This document shows, in pieces, positions 25,052 to 32,630 of a DNA stretch of 38,016 nucleotides. The notes under the pieces were generated by a model. It was not told the origin of the DNA. It was given only the letters and a program-made list of their open reading frames with translations, and did no database searches. The translations under genes were made by a program, and so were the position numbers. The stretch's first letter is position 1, and every line of letters begins with the position of its first letter. The stretch is taken from contig JBAZZX010000028.1 in assembly GCA_041658585.1 (NCBI GenBank), forward strand, positions 1 to 38,016. The letters run 5' to 3'. The stretch is from DYFC01 sp041658585 (GTDB lineage: Bacteria; Nitrospirota; Thermodesulfovibrionia; Thermodesulfovibrionales; SM23-35).

Positions 25052-26062
25052 ATGCCGAAAATTATCTTAAAATTACAGAATGGCGAAGAGAAAACCGGAG
25101 ATGTCTTGCTCTTCAATATCAATCAGCCGACCTTTCAGATGCAGACTGACCGGGGCGATGGGACGAAAGAGACCCTGACAATCCGTATGGAAACCATAAA
25201 GGCAGTCCTGTTCCTTAAAAAGGATGAAAGCGGCGGGACCCGCCTGCGCACTGAAACCATAGCGCAGTCCACATACGCCGGGACCATGGCTTTCAGACTG
25301 CTTGTCGAGTTTCAGGACGGCGAGGTGATTAGCGGTTCAACCCTAAAATACAGCCCGAATGACAAGGGGTTTTTTCTCATACCGATTAATCCTGCCGACA
25401 CGAGCGAACGCATTTATGTAAACGCGCAGGCTGCAAGGAATGTGAACTGCAAAAAACTCCTCGGTAAAATACTGGTCGACCAGAACAAAATTACCCATGG
25501 CCAGTTAGCGGAATCACTTAAATATCAGCAGGAGCAACGGGAGAAAAAGATCGGCACTATCCTTAAAGAAAAGGCGATTATCAATGAGCAGCAATTGCAT
25601 GAATCCCTTAAGCAGCAGAAAGAAAAAAATAAAATGCTCGGCGAAATTCTGCAGGAAGCCGGGTATATTACGTCTGACCAGCTTGAATATGCGCTTCATC
25701 TTCAGCAGGAAAACAGGAAAAAAAGATTAGGGCAGGTTTTAGTCGAGCTCAAATATATAACACCGTCGGATATCTGTATTGCCCTTGCTACGCAGTTTCA
25801 CAAATCATGGATAGATTTGTCACAGGTGAAAATACTCCCGGAAATAGCCACAAGCCTTCCTGAAGACCTGATAAGAAAATTTGAAGTAATACCTGTGGAG
25901 AAAAAGGGCAAGGATACTATTGTTGTCGCAACCTCGCAGCCTCAGGATTCCGAAATCCAGGGCGTATTGAGCAAACTGACGTCTTTACATATTGAATTGG
26001 TTGTAGCATATGAAGGATATATCACCTCGGCTATCAATGCATATTTCCCGCCGAAGGAATAA
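25052..26062 (+). CDS. MshEN-repeat protein with N-terminal beta-rich domains
   Basis: This 336-aa protein has residues 1-130 that look beta-rich in two parts (MPKIILKLQNGEEKTGDVLL and LLVEFQDGEVISGSTLKYSP), perhaps two related barrels. Then come four helical-hairpin units of the form LG.iL.e...I...QL..aL..Q (starting LGKILVDQNK, IGTILKEKA, LGEILQEAG, LGQVLVELK). The last leads into a MshEN/T2SSE_N domain (LPEDLIRKFEVIPVEKKGKD, VVATSQPQD). No ATPase follows. I take ATG 25052 as start; the in-frame extension upstream is compositionally poor. A type IV pilus or c-di-GMP link is inferred from the domain family. Confidence 0.68.
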   Translation: MPKIILKLQNGEEKTGDVLLFNINQPTFQMQTDRGDGTKETLTIRMETIKAVLFLKKDESGGTRLRTETIAQSTYAGTMAFRLLVEFQDGEVISGSTLKYSPNDKGFFLIPINPADTSERIYVNAQAARNVNCKKLLGKILVDQNKITHGQLAESLKYQQEQREKKIGTILKEKAIINEQQLHESLKQQKEKNKMLGEILQEAGYITSDQLEYALHLQQENRKKRLGQVLVELKYITPSDICIALATQFHKSWIDLSQVKILPEIATSLPEDLIRKFEVIPVEKKGKDTIVVATSQPQDSEIQGVLSKLTSLHIELVVAYEGYITSAINAYFPPKE

Positions 26063-26086
26063 AGTTTTATGTGTTAAGGGGCTAAG

Positions 26087-27343
26087 ATGAGAAAATACGC
26101 CATATTTATAATGCTTATATGGTTTGCCGTTTTAATCCATGGATATTCTCTTGCGGCGGCTGCAGAGCCGAAGTATTCACAGACGAGGGACATAATGAAA
26201 TCGGGGGAAATCAAGGGGACTCTGCAATGCGACACCGGCAGTCTGCTCGCGGATGCATGGGTATATACACCGGGCGATTCCTTTACCGCCGTAACCGACG
26301 GCGCGGGAAATTTTATTTTACGTTTTGTGCCCGAAGGGAAGTATACCCTTAAAATATCTTTTGACACGGGAGACGGACAAATTGAAAATGTTGTAGTAAA
26401 GCCTAAAATGACTACGGACCTCGGGCTGGTAAAAATAACCTGCCCCGTTGTTAATGTGTGTCTCGGGAAAAAGGACGGATTTCCATGTGATGACGATGAC
26501 ATCTGTACGGCAAATGACGTTTGCAAGAATGGGAACTGCGCCGGTATTCCGGTGGATTGCAATGACTGGAATCCCTGCACCGAGGATGAATGCGTTTCGG
26601 TAGTGGGATGTACCCATCAGCCGTTGACAGGGATTGCCTGCAATGATACGAATGCATGTACGACAAATGACGTCTGCAGTAACGGGACCTGCGCCGGGAC
26701 CCCGATAATCTGTAATGACTGGAACCACTGTACGCAGGATGAATGTGACATGAAGACAGGCTGCGCCTATCAGCCGCTGAATGGAACTCCCTGTGACGAC
26801 GGCAATGCGTGTACAACGCAGGACGCCTGTACTAATAGCGTTTGCACGGGTGCGCCGGCGGATTGCAATGACGGCAATCAGTGCACGGACGATAAATGTG
26901 AGGTGATAGCAGGATGCCTCCATCAGCCGCTGAATGGAACTCCCTGTGACGACGGCAATGCGTGTACAACGCAGGACGCCTGCACTAATGGCGTTTGCAC
27001 GGGTGCGCCGGCGGATTGCAATGACGGCAATCAGTGCACCGAGGACGGATGTGATACGAAAACCGGTTGCACACATAAACCGCTGAATGGGACGCCCTGC
27101 GATGATAATAATCCCTGTACAGAGGATTTCTGCAATGTTTCCTCAGGGTGTACGCATTCACCGATCAGCGACGTCCCTTGTGATGACGCCAGTCTTTGCA
27201 CTGTGAATGATACCTGTAAACTCGGCGTCTGTAGCGGGCAACCGATATATTGCAACGACGGCGATGCATGTACGGATGATTCCTGCCTGCCGGACAAGGG
27301 GTGTGTTCATACAAGAAAAATAGACCCGGGATGTTCAAACTAA
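26087..27343 (+). CDS. Secreted Cys-rich repeat protein (Dicty_CTDC-like) with carboxypeptidase-regulatory-like domain
   Basis: This 418-aa protein has a signal peptide (about 1-25, ending SLAAAAE), then an Ig-like carboxypeptidase regulatory-type domain (about 41-110: GEIKGTLQCDTG, VTDGAGNFILRFVPEGKYTL). A C-terminal array of about six ~50-residue units follows, with the pattern CDDgNaCTt.D.C..g.C.G.p..CnDgn.CT.D.C....GC.h.pl. Such repeats occur in secreted proteins of slime moulds and myxobacteria/deltaproteobacteria. The regular cysteines suggest disulfide-stabilised extracellular rods. Two neighbouring repeats are nearly identical in DNA. An AAGGGG ribosome site precedes the ATG. Function is unknown; adhesion or extracellular scaffolding is plausible. 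Confidence 0.75.
   Translation: MRKYAIFIMLIWFAVLIHGYSLAAAAEPKYSQTRDIMKSGEIKGTLQCDTGSLLADAWVYTPGDSFTAVTDGAGNFILRFVPEGKYTLKISFDTGDGQIENVVVKPKMTTDLGLVKITCPVVNVCLGKKDGFPCDDDDICTANDVCKNGNCAGIPVDCNDWNPCTEDECVSVVGCTHQPLTGIACNDTNACTTNDVCSNGTCAGTPIICNDWNHCTQDECDMKTGCAYQPLNGTPCDDGNACTTQDACTNSVCTGAPADCNDGNQCTDDKCEVIAGCLHQPLNGTPCDDGNACTTQDACTNGVCTGAPADCNDGNQCTEDGCDTKTGCTHKPLNGTPCDDNNPCTEDFCNVSSGCTHSPISDVPCDDASLCTVNDTCKLGVCSGQPIYCNDGDACTDDSCLPDKGCVHTRKIDPGCSN
26769..27039 (+). repeat. Recent 153-bp-period coding duplication in the Cys-rich gene
   Basis: Stretch 26769-26886 recurs at 26922-27039 with only about two mismatches over 118 bp. The other repeat units of the array have diverged much further at the DNA level. 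A period of 153 bp (51 codons) keeps the frame, pointing to recent unequal crossing-over or conversion. Confidence 0.85.
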
Positions 27344-27409
27344 AACCCTGGACCCCTTGGGTTTCATTGAGTTTTTGAAGTCCGATGGTGTAATATTTCT
27401 ATATACACG

Positions 27410-27580
27410 ATGAACGATAGAATCGCAGAAGAGATAAAGAAAAGGGCTGTGAATAATAGACTTCTCTGCCGGGAAGCAAGAAAAATCGCGGAGGAACTAG
27501 CCGTCCCATATAAAGAAATCAGCAGAATAGCCGATGAATTAAAGGTCAGGATAACGGGCTGCGAGCTTGGTTGTTTCTGA
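27410..27580 (+). CDS. Small conserved HTH-like protein ending CxLGCF
   Basis: This 56-aa reading frame begins MNDRIAEEIKKRAVNNRLLC and continues REARKIAEELAVPYKEISRI, then ADELKVRITGCELGCF. The pattern (short helical domain with 'A..IAEEL.V...EI...ADEL.I.I..C.LGCF') matches, from memory, small uncharacterised proteins widespread in anaerobic bacteria. Two cysteines near the end (C-E-L-G-C) could bind metal. Its stop overlaps the next start (TGATG at 27578-27582), so it is coupled to the ccsA/hemX-hemA-hemC operon. Function is not known. Confidence 0.65.
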   Translation: MNDRIAEEIKKRAVNNRLLCREARKIAEELAVPYKEISRIADELKVRITGCELGCF

Positions 27581-28392
27581 TGGACGTGCTTCCCTTTGAA
27601 CTTGCCCTTACCTTTTATTTTGCCGCTACGATAGTCAGCATTACGGAACTTTTCAAGGAATCAAAGATTACCTCGCGTATCATGTTTTCGCTCGCCGGGA
27701 TCGGTTTTGTCATACATACCGCAAGCATTATTTACCGCTATATAGCGGCCGGACACATACCCATAACAAACGCTCATGAGGCGACTTCTTTCTTCTCATG
27801 GTGCATCGTGTTTATCTTTTTTCTGCTGCAGTTCAGATATAAGGTAAACCTCCTCTCTTCCTTCATCATGCCGGTCGTATTCATGCTCATGCTGTCTTCC
27901 TCGATGCTGCCGAGAGAGATAAAACCTTTAAGTCCCCTGCTCCAGAGCTACTGGCTCGGCATTCACACGGTTTTCGCCTTTATGAGCAATGCCGCCTTTG
28001 CACTGGCCTTCGGCATAGGTTTGATGTATCTTGTGCAGGAGCGTCATGTAAAGTCCAAGCGTCTCGGCGGCTTATTCGAGCGGCTGCCAAGCCTCCAGAC
28101 CCTTGATGAAATAAACTACCGTCTGATAACCTGGGGATTCCCTTTGCTGACCCTTGCAATCATATCAGGGGCCTTATGGGCCCAGAGCACTTTGGGGAGT
28201 TACTGGAACAGGGACCCCCGTGAGACGCTGTCATTGATAACATGGTTAATCTATGCGCTCATCCTGCATGCAAGACTTATTGCCGGGTGGCGTGGCAGAA
28301 GGGCGGCGCTCATGTCCATGCTCGGTTTTCTGATTATTCTTATCGCTTTTTTCGGCATTAAATTCCTGAAGATAGGGTATCACGTTTTCTAA
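27580..28392 (+). CDS. CcsA/ResC/HemX-family membrane protein (cytochrome c assembly)
   Basis: This 270-aa protein has about eight hydrophobic segments. The tryptophan-rich WWD-type region is near the C-terminus (GSYWNRDPRETLSLITWLIY then ALILHARL). In CcsA/CcmC this region handles heme, while HemX-type members upstream of hemA influence glutamyl-tRNA reductase level. Its place directly before hemA (stop TAA abuts the hemA ATG) favours the HemX-like role, and cytochrome c maturation is the alternative. I chose ATG 27580, overlapping the small upstream gene's stop. Confidence 0.82.
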   Translation: MDVLPFELALTFYFAATIVSITELFKESKITSRIMFSLAGIGFVIHTASIIYRYIAAGHIPITNAHEATSFFSWCIVFIFFLLQFRYKVNLLSSFIMPVVFMLMLSSSMLPREIKPLSPLLQSYWLGIHTVFAFMSNAAFALAFGIGLMYLVQERHVKSKRLGGLFERLPSLQTLDEINYRLITWGFPLLTLAIISGALWAQSTLGSYWNRDPRETLSLITWLIYALILHARLIAGWRGRRAALMSMLGFLIILIAFFGIKFLKIGYHVF

Positions 28393-29661
28393 ATGAAGGT
28401 CTTTGTCGCAGGTCTTAATCATAAGATAGCTGATGTTGACGTCAGGGAAAAGCTGGCCTTTAACGGCCCTAAACTTGAAGAGGGTCTGAAAAGGTTCAGA
28501 GAACTCCCTGAAGTTCATGAGGCTATTATCCTGTCTACCTGCAACAGGGTGGAGCTTTATGCAAATGTGAAAGACAATCAAAGGGCGGCGGAAGCCGTCA
28601 AGACGTTTCTCTCGGAATTCCATAACATCAACAGAAGCTCTCTTGATGCCGGCCTTTATATATATGACGGTGTAAATGCAGTCAGGCATATCTTCCGGGT
28701 TGCCTCCAGTCTTGATTCCATGGTCGTCGGCGAACCCCAGATACTCGGTCAACTGAAAGACGCCTTTGAACTCGCCCTTTCGCAAAAGACGACCGGCATC
28801 CTTCTGAACAAGCTGATGAAAAAGGCTATCTCCGTTGCCAAAAGGGTGAGGACCGAAACACGTATAGCCGAGAATGCGGTTTCCATAAGTTTTGCGGCAG
28901 TTGAACTTGCCAAGAAAATATTTACCGACCTCTCAAAAAGGGTGTTTATGCTCCTTGGCGCAGGCGAGATGGCGGAGCTTGCGGCAAAGCATCTTATCAG
29001 CAGCGGCGTAAAAGAGGTGCTTGTATCAAACAGGACATATGAGCGGGCCTGCGATATTGCAAAAGAGTTCAACGGGAAACCGGTCAGGTTTGATGAATTC
29101 ATTGATGAAATGGCGCGGGCGGATATCGTCATCTGTTCGACAGGCGCGCCTAACTATATAGTCACAAAGGGCCAAATGCAGAAGGTGATGAAGGAAAGAA
29201 AACAGAGGCAGGTCTTTCTCATAGACATATCGGTCCCGAGGAATTTAGACCCGGAAATAAACGACCTCGATAATGTCTATCTTTATAACGTCGACGATTT
29301 GCAGGGGGTTGTCGATTCAAACCTCTTTGAAAGGAAAAAGGAAGCGGAGAAGGCGGAGAAAATTATCGATGAAGAGCTTGAGACCTTTCTGAGATGGCAG
29401 TCCACCCTTGATTCCGTTCCCACAATAATTGCGATCAGGGAAAAGGCGGAAGAGATTAAGAGAGAGGAGCTCGACAAGCTTTTCCATAAAATAACGGGCA
29501 TGGGAGAAAAGGAGAGAGAGGCAATCGAATACATGGCTGCGGCGCTTATCAATAAAATGATCCATCCTCCGACTGCGGCCTTAAAAGAGGATTCGGAAGA
29601 TAAAGACGTTCTGGTAGCGACTATCAGAAAACTCTACGGCATCGACGGAAAAAAGGAATGA
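28393..29661 (+). CDS. hemA: Glutamyl-tRNA reductase
   Basis: This 422-aa enzyme reduces glutamyl-tRNA to glutamate-1-semialdehyde, the first step of C5 tetrapyrrole synthesis. The catalytic Cys50 is in LSTCNRVELYA. The signature HIFRVASSLDSMVVGEPQIL is intact. The Rossmann motif LLGAGEMAELAAKHL and the C-terminal dimerisation helix region are present. It starts immediately after the ccsA/hemX-like stop and overlaps hemC by 4 bp (ATGA), so the operon is tightly coupled. Confidence 0.97.
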   Translation: MKVFVAGLNHKIADVDVREKLAFNGPKLEEGLKRFRELPEVHEAIILSTCNRVELYANVKDNQRAAEAVKTFLSEFHNINRSSLDAGLYIYDGVNAVRHIFRVASSLDSMVVGEPQILGQLKDAFELALSQKTTGILLNKLMKKAISVAKRVRTETRIAENAVSISFAAVELAKKIFTDLSKRVFMLLGAGEMAELAAKHLISSGVKEVLVSNRTYERACDIAKEFNGKPVRFDEFIDEMARADIVICSTGAPNYIVTKGQMQKVMKERKQRQVFLIDISVPRNLDPEINDLDNVYLYNVDDLQGVVDSNLFERKKEAEKAEKIIDEELETFLRWQSTLDSVPTIIAIREKAEEIKREELDKLFHKITGMGEKEREAIEYMAAALINKMIHPPTAALKEDSEDKDVLVATIRKLYGIDGKKE

Positions 29662-30701
29662 AAAAGAAAAAGATAATCATCGGCACCCGCAGCAGCAAGC
29701 TTGCGCTATGGCAGGCCGAGTTCGTCAAAGCGGAATTGAACAGGCTTTATCCTGATATTGAAATAGAACTTAACAAGATCAAGACCACGGGAGACAAGAT
29801 CCTCGACGTCCCTCTTGCTCAAGTCGGCGGCAAGGGCCTCTTTGTGAAAGAGATCGAAGAGGCGCTGCTGGGCGGTAAAGCCGATATAGCCGTGCATAGT
29901 ATGAAGGATGTGCCGACGGAATTCCCTGAAGGACTCCATCTTGCAGTAATCTGTGAACGGGAAGACCCGAGGGATGCTTTCATATCGGGAATTCAAGATT
30001 CTCGCCCCAGTCCGCACGCGGGCGGATTCGCCGAGGAGAACGAGTCGCCTGAGGCGACAAGATTCAAGATTCAAGATTTTAGCTCTTTGCCGAAAGGCGC
30101 AAAAATCGGAACAAGCAGCCTGCGGCGGGCGTGTCAACTGCTTAGTCTCAGACCGGATTTGAAGATAGAACAACTGCGGGGCAACCTCGAGACACGGTTG
30201 AGAAAACTCGATGAAGCCCTGTTCGATGCCATTATACTGGCTGCCGCAGGCGTGAAAAGACTCGGTCTTGAAAAGAGAATAACCGAGATACTCCCTTTTG
30301 AGATAAGCCTCCCTGCAATAGGCCAGGGCGCGGTCGGCATCGAATGCAGAATCGACGACGAATTCATCAATAAAGTTATTGCGCCCCTGAACCATTTGGA
30401 AACCGCCGTCTGTGTAAAAGCCGAAAGGGCATTCCTGAAAAAACTCGAAGGCGGCTGCCAGGTGCCGATTGCAGCCCACGCAAGGATCGGGCAGAGAGCA
30501 CGGAGCGCCGGGCAAAAAACGAATATATATCCTTCATCACTTGTTCTTGACGGTCTCGTAGGAAGTATCACCGGAGACAGGATTATCAAGGGGCATATTG
30601 AAGGTAAGGCTGAAGACGCCGAACAACTCGGCGTTGCGCTTGCGGAGGATGTTCTTTCACAGGGAGCAAAAGAGATTTTAGACGAGGTCTACGGCAGGTA
30701 A
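29658..30701 (+). CDS. hemC: Hydroxymethylbilane synthase with 26-residue in-frame repeat insertion
   Basis: This 347-aa enzyme polymerises four porphobilinogens. Conserved parts are GTRSSKLALWQAEFV, AVHSMKDVPTEFPEGL, KIGTSSLRRACQL, GQGAVGIE and the dipyrromethane cofactor cysteine in GGCQVPIA. The usual length is about 310 aa. Residues 115-140 are an extra segment (Ser/Pro/Gly/Glu-rich) encoded by a 78-bp palindromic insertion flanked by ATTCAAGATT repeats. Removing it leaves DAFISGIQDFSSLPKG, which aligns with the normal family loop. A second, shorter excess of perhaps 11 residues follows the cofactor loop. Catalytic residues are intact, so the enzyme is probably functional. Confidence 0.95.
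   Translation: MKKKKIIIGTRSSKLALWQAEFVKAELNRLYPDIEIELNKIKTTGDKILDVPLAQVGGKGLFVKEIEEALLGGKADIAVHSMKDVPTEFPEGLHLAVICEREDPRDAFISGIQDSRPSPHAGGFAEENESPEATRFKIQDFSSLPKGAKIGTSSLRRACQLLSLRPDLKIEQLRGNLETRLRKLDEALFDAIILAAAGVKRLGLEKRITEILPFEISLPAIGQGAVGIECRIDDEFINKVIAPLNHLETAVCVKAERAFLKKLEGGCQVPIAAHARIGQRARSAGQKTNIYPSSLVLDGLVGSITGDRIIKGHIEGKAEDAEQLGVALAEDVLSQGAKEILDEVYGR
29991..30078 (+). repeat. In-frame palindromic element inside hemC with 10-bp direct repeats
   Basis: ATTCAAGATT occurs at 29991-30000 and again at 30069-30078, exactly 78 bp apart; a third overlapping copy is at 30062. The insert contains GTCGCC/GGCGAC and TCCGC/GCGGA stems. Its segment TCCGCACGCGGGCGGATTCG (30011-30030), with the following CCGAGG, matches the reverse complement of the intergenic element near 1753-1780 at about 24 of 28 positions. 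Confidence 0.85.
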
Positions 30702-30915
30702 CCTAAACGTTGGATAAACGGCAGGGCAGACACGATGAAAAGTCTTCTAATGCGACAAAGGACTATATTTTGAACACATAAATGCAGATATAACCTGCAG
30801 TGTCTTTCAGAAGAAGGTCATAGCGTTGCATTAAAGTACATCAAGGTGTCGCTACAAGACCTTTTCATCGCATCAGCCCTGCCGTTTGTAATATATTTTA
30901 CAACTGGTGAGGTAA
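30699..30915. repeat. ~215-bp imperfect palindrome, copy B (hemC-HAD gap)
   Basis: Begins at the hemC stop codon as TAACCTAAACGTTGGATAA and ends TTTTACAACTGGTGAGGTAA (30896-30915). Outer arms ACGGCAGGGCAGACACGATG (from ~30718) pair with their imperfect complement near 30866-30894. It is homologous throughout to copy A after argG. It fills the convergent gap between hemC and the HAD gene and may terminate both. Confidence 0.85.
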
Positions 30916-30921
30916 TTATTG

Positions 30922-31491
30922 TTATTCCCGCTTGGAGTTTTCAAGGACATGCCGTAGAATCTCTCCGAGACTGTCAAAAAGCCTGTACCCGTTATTTTTT
31001 GCGTCTTTATTCCATGGGAAACTCAGCCCTGACGCAATGATATTTCTTTCCGCTGCTTTTTCCAATACGAAAGGCGAATCATCGATGACCATATGACAGG
31101 CGTCATCGAATAAGACTGTTTTGTCAAAGGATAGATGGATATCATCAAAAACGAGATCATGCTTCAGAAGCCATCTCCTTGTCCGGGCAAGGCTCTCGGT
31201 TCTCCGGTGGCTTGCGATTACTATGTGAAAACCATTCTCTTTCAGCCGCAATAGAAAATCACTTGCCTCTGAATAGGGCAGGTTCATGTCATCATCCTGG
31301 TTCAGGTGAATTTCGTGTATAACACCCATGAATTCATCTTCGGAACAATACTGCATCCAGAAGTTCCAGTTGATCCAGAACTCGGGCGGAGGGAAGGCCG
31401 GGTTTATCTTTTTCAGCCTTTCATAAAGCGGACCACAGAAATGCCACAGGGTGTTGTCAATGTCTACAACGGCTTTCTTCAAGGTTCTCAT
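30922..31491 (-). CDS. HAD-superfamily phosphatase, 5'(3')-nucleotidase-like
   Basis: This 189-aa soluble protein starts at ATG 31491 (MRTLKKAVVDIDNTLW), which puts HAD motif I (DIDNT) at residues 10-14. An open extension upstream runs into a repeat element and lacks protein-like character. Other HAD motifs are visible: IVIASHRR (motif II Ser), a lysine in FDKTVLFDD, and MVIDDSPF (acidic motif IV). The short helical cap with WINWNFWMQY resembles NT5C-type nucleotidases. The substrate is not decidable. It converges on hemC with only palindromic element B between them. Confidence 0.75.
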   Translation of the reverse strand: MRTLKKAVVDIDNTLWHFCGPLYERLKKINPAFPPPEFWINWNFWMQYCSEDEFMGVIHEIHLNQDDDMNLPYSEASDFLLRLKENGFHIVIASHRRTESLARTRRWLLKHDLVFDDIHLSFDKTVLFDDACHMVIDDSPFVLEKAAERNIIASGLSFPWNKDAKNNGYRLFDSLGEILRHVLENSKRE

Positions 31492-31588
31492 ACCGCCGTA
31501 TTTTAATATGCGCCGGCAGTAAAAATCTCTTAGATTATTTTTGCAAAATGTTTTCATGCTATGTAATGCTATATAAATTCCTTTATTT

Positions 31589-31739
31589 ATTAACAGTCTC
31601 ATAATAGTGAATACATCGATGATCCCCCTCACCCTTGCCCTCTCCCTCCGGGGGAGAGGGGATTATAGTTGGTTCCTCCCCCTTGAGGGGGGAGGGTTGG
31701 GAGAGGGTGAAATATAAATACTATTTTGAGACCGTTAAT
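31589..31739. repeat. Palindromic element with locus-specific arms upstream of the HAD gene
   Basis: Arms ATTAACAGTCTCATAATAGT (31589-31608) and the inverted copy at 31720-31739 differ at two positions. The core contains CCCTCACCCTTGCCCTCTCC and further GGGGAG/CTCCCC palindromes, the same type of core as the 1709-1825 element. It marks the border between core genome and the accessory region. Confidence 0.8.
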
Positions 31740-32042
31740 AATGCCCTTTCGGATATATTCAGCTACAAATTTGCTACATTCTGAAAACGTTATTTTTTCC
31801 TGAAATTGGGATTGGGGCTCTCGCTTGTCTGACTGTCATTTTTCAAAAGCTTCAAAATAGTGTAAGTTATTATTGGTAATCAACCATGGGGAATTTTGAA
31901 CTTTATCTGACTAACATGCAAATTCCTATATTATCGGGGCGGTTTACGTCTAATAACTGGTTGACTAACATCGGATTTACGTTGTTAGTACCATTAACGG
32001 TCTAATTACTGGTTGTCGCATCAGAAAGGAGTCAATTGATTG
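31740..32042. other. AT-rich non-coding stretch with direct repeats at the start of the cassette region
   Basis: I see no gene here. TCTAATaACTGGTTGaC (from 31949) recurs as TCTAATtACTGGTTGtC (from 32001), 52 bp apart. The word ATTAACGGTCT near 31992 also recurs, inverted, in the right arm of the preceding element. GTTGTCG at 32012-32018 could be a cassette junction (see attC at 33664-33835). The ribosome site AAAGGAG lies at about 32025-32031. Confidence 0.4.
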
Positions 32043-32630
32043 ATGGATAAATTTTGGAAGGCTGCATTGGCTGTAGGTGGAGTTTCCGCAATCGGCGCCT
32101 TTGTGTTTTGGAGTCTCTATAAAGATTGGTTGTCTTTAGATATATTCTCCAAAATGACATCAGACCAAACCTATAAAATTATGATAATTTTCTTGTGCTT
32201 GACGTTTGCTGCGCTTGGTCTTTTTGTATTCGCTTACTTGAAAGGCTCAGGACAGAAGAGCCAAAGCAACGACTCAAAAGGACACGAGCACGTATTCAAA
32301 TTGCACGAAAGTTGGGAAGGTGTTAATGAGATTGACTGTGATCAACTTATTGGTCCAGATGTAACGAAAGCTAGTCGCGCTATGACAATTACAGCCAGTT
32401 CATGGCTCAATGGGCTAGTCGATAAAGATGTTATGATTCAAAATCATTTCGATGATTTTGAAACGCTCATTTTGGAAATGCAAAAGTGTGAAAAGGTTGT
32501 TCCTGGCTATGGGAAAAAATCATCAAAGTGTAAAGATTTTGTATCGGATGAGATGCGAAAAACATATCTTCAGATGAAGAACTACAAGGAGAAATCAAAT
32601 GACAAGAGCAGAGGTTTTACGGAAAATTGA
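32043..32630 (+). CDS. Unrecognised two-TM membrane protein
   Basis: This 195-aa protein has two transmembrane segments near the N-terminus (about 8-26 and 45-66). A charged cytoplasmic or periplasmic domain of ~110 residues follows, mainly helical (LHESWEGVNEID, ASRAMTITASSWLNGLVDKD, FDDFETLILEMQKCEKVVPG). I do not recognise the family. A good AAAGGAG precedes either TTG 32040 or ATG 32043. The reading frame overlaps the next gene by 32 bp. It is the first gene of the putative cassette array. Confidence 0.65.
   Translation: MDKFWKAALAVGGVSAIGAFVFWSLYKDWLSLDIFSKMTSDQTYKIMIIFLCLTFAALGLFVFAYLKGSGQKSQSNDSKGHEHVFKLHESWEGVNEIDCDQLIGPDVTKASRAMTITASSWLNGLVDKDVMIQNHFDDFETLILEMQKCEKVVPGYGKKSSKCKDFVSDEMRKTYLQMKNYKEKSNDKSRGFTEN

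Noticed and set aside
26318..27076. 252-codon antisense frame across the Cys-rich gene
   Set aside because: Its repeats mirror the sense repeats and no ribosome site is present; the sense strand has a signal peptide and regular cysteines.
29706..30515. Long antisense frame across hemC
   Set aside because: Overlaps a clear, essential gene and lacks any domain pattern.
31492..31632. N-terminal extension of the HAD phosphatase
   Set aside because: The extension reaches into the 31589-31739 repeat and precedes the catalytic DIDNT by about 55 residues, unlike the family.
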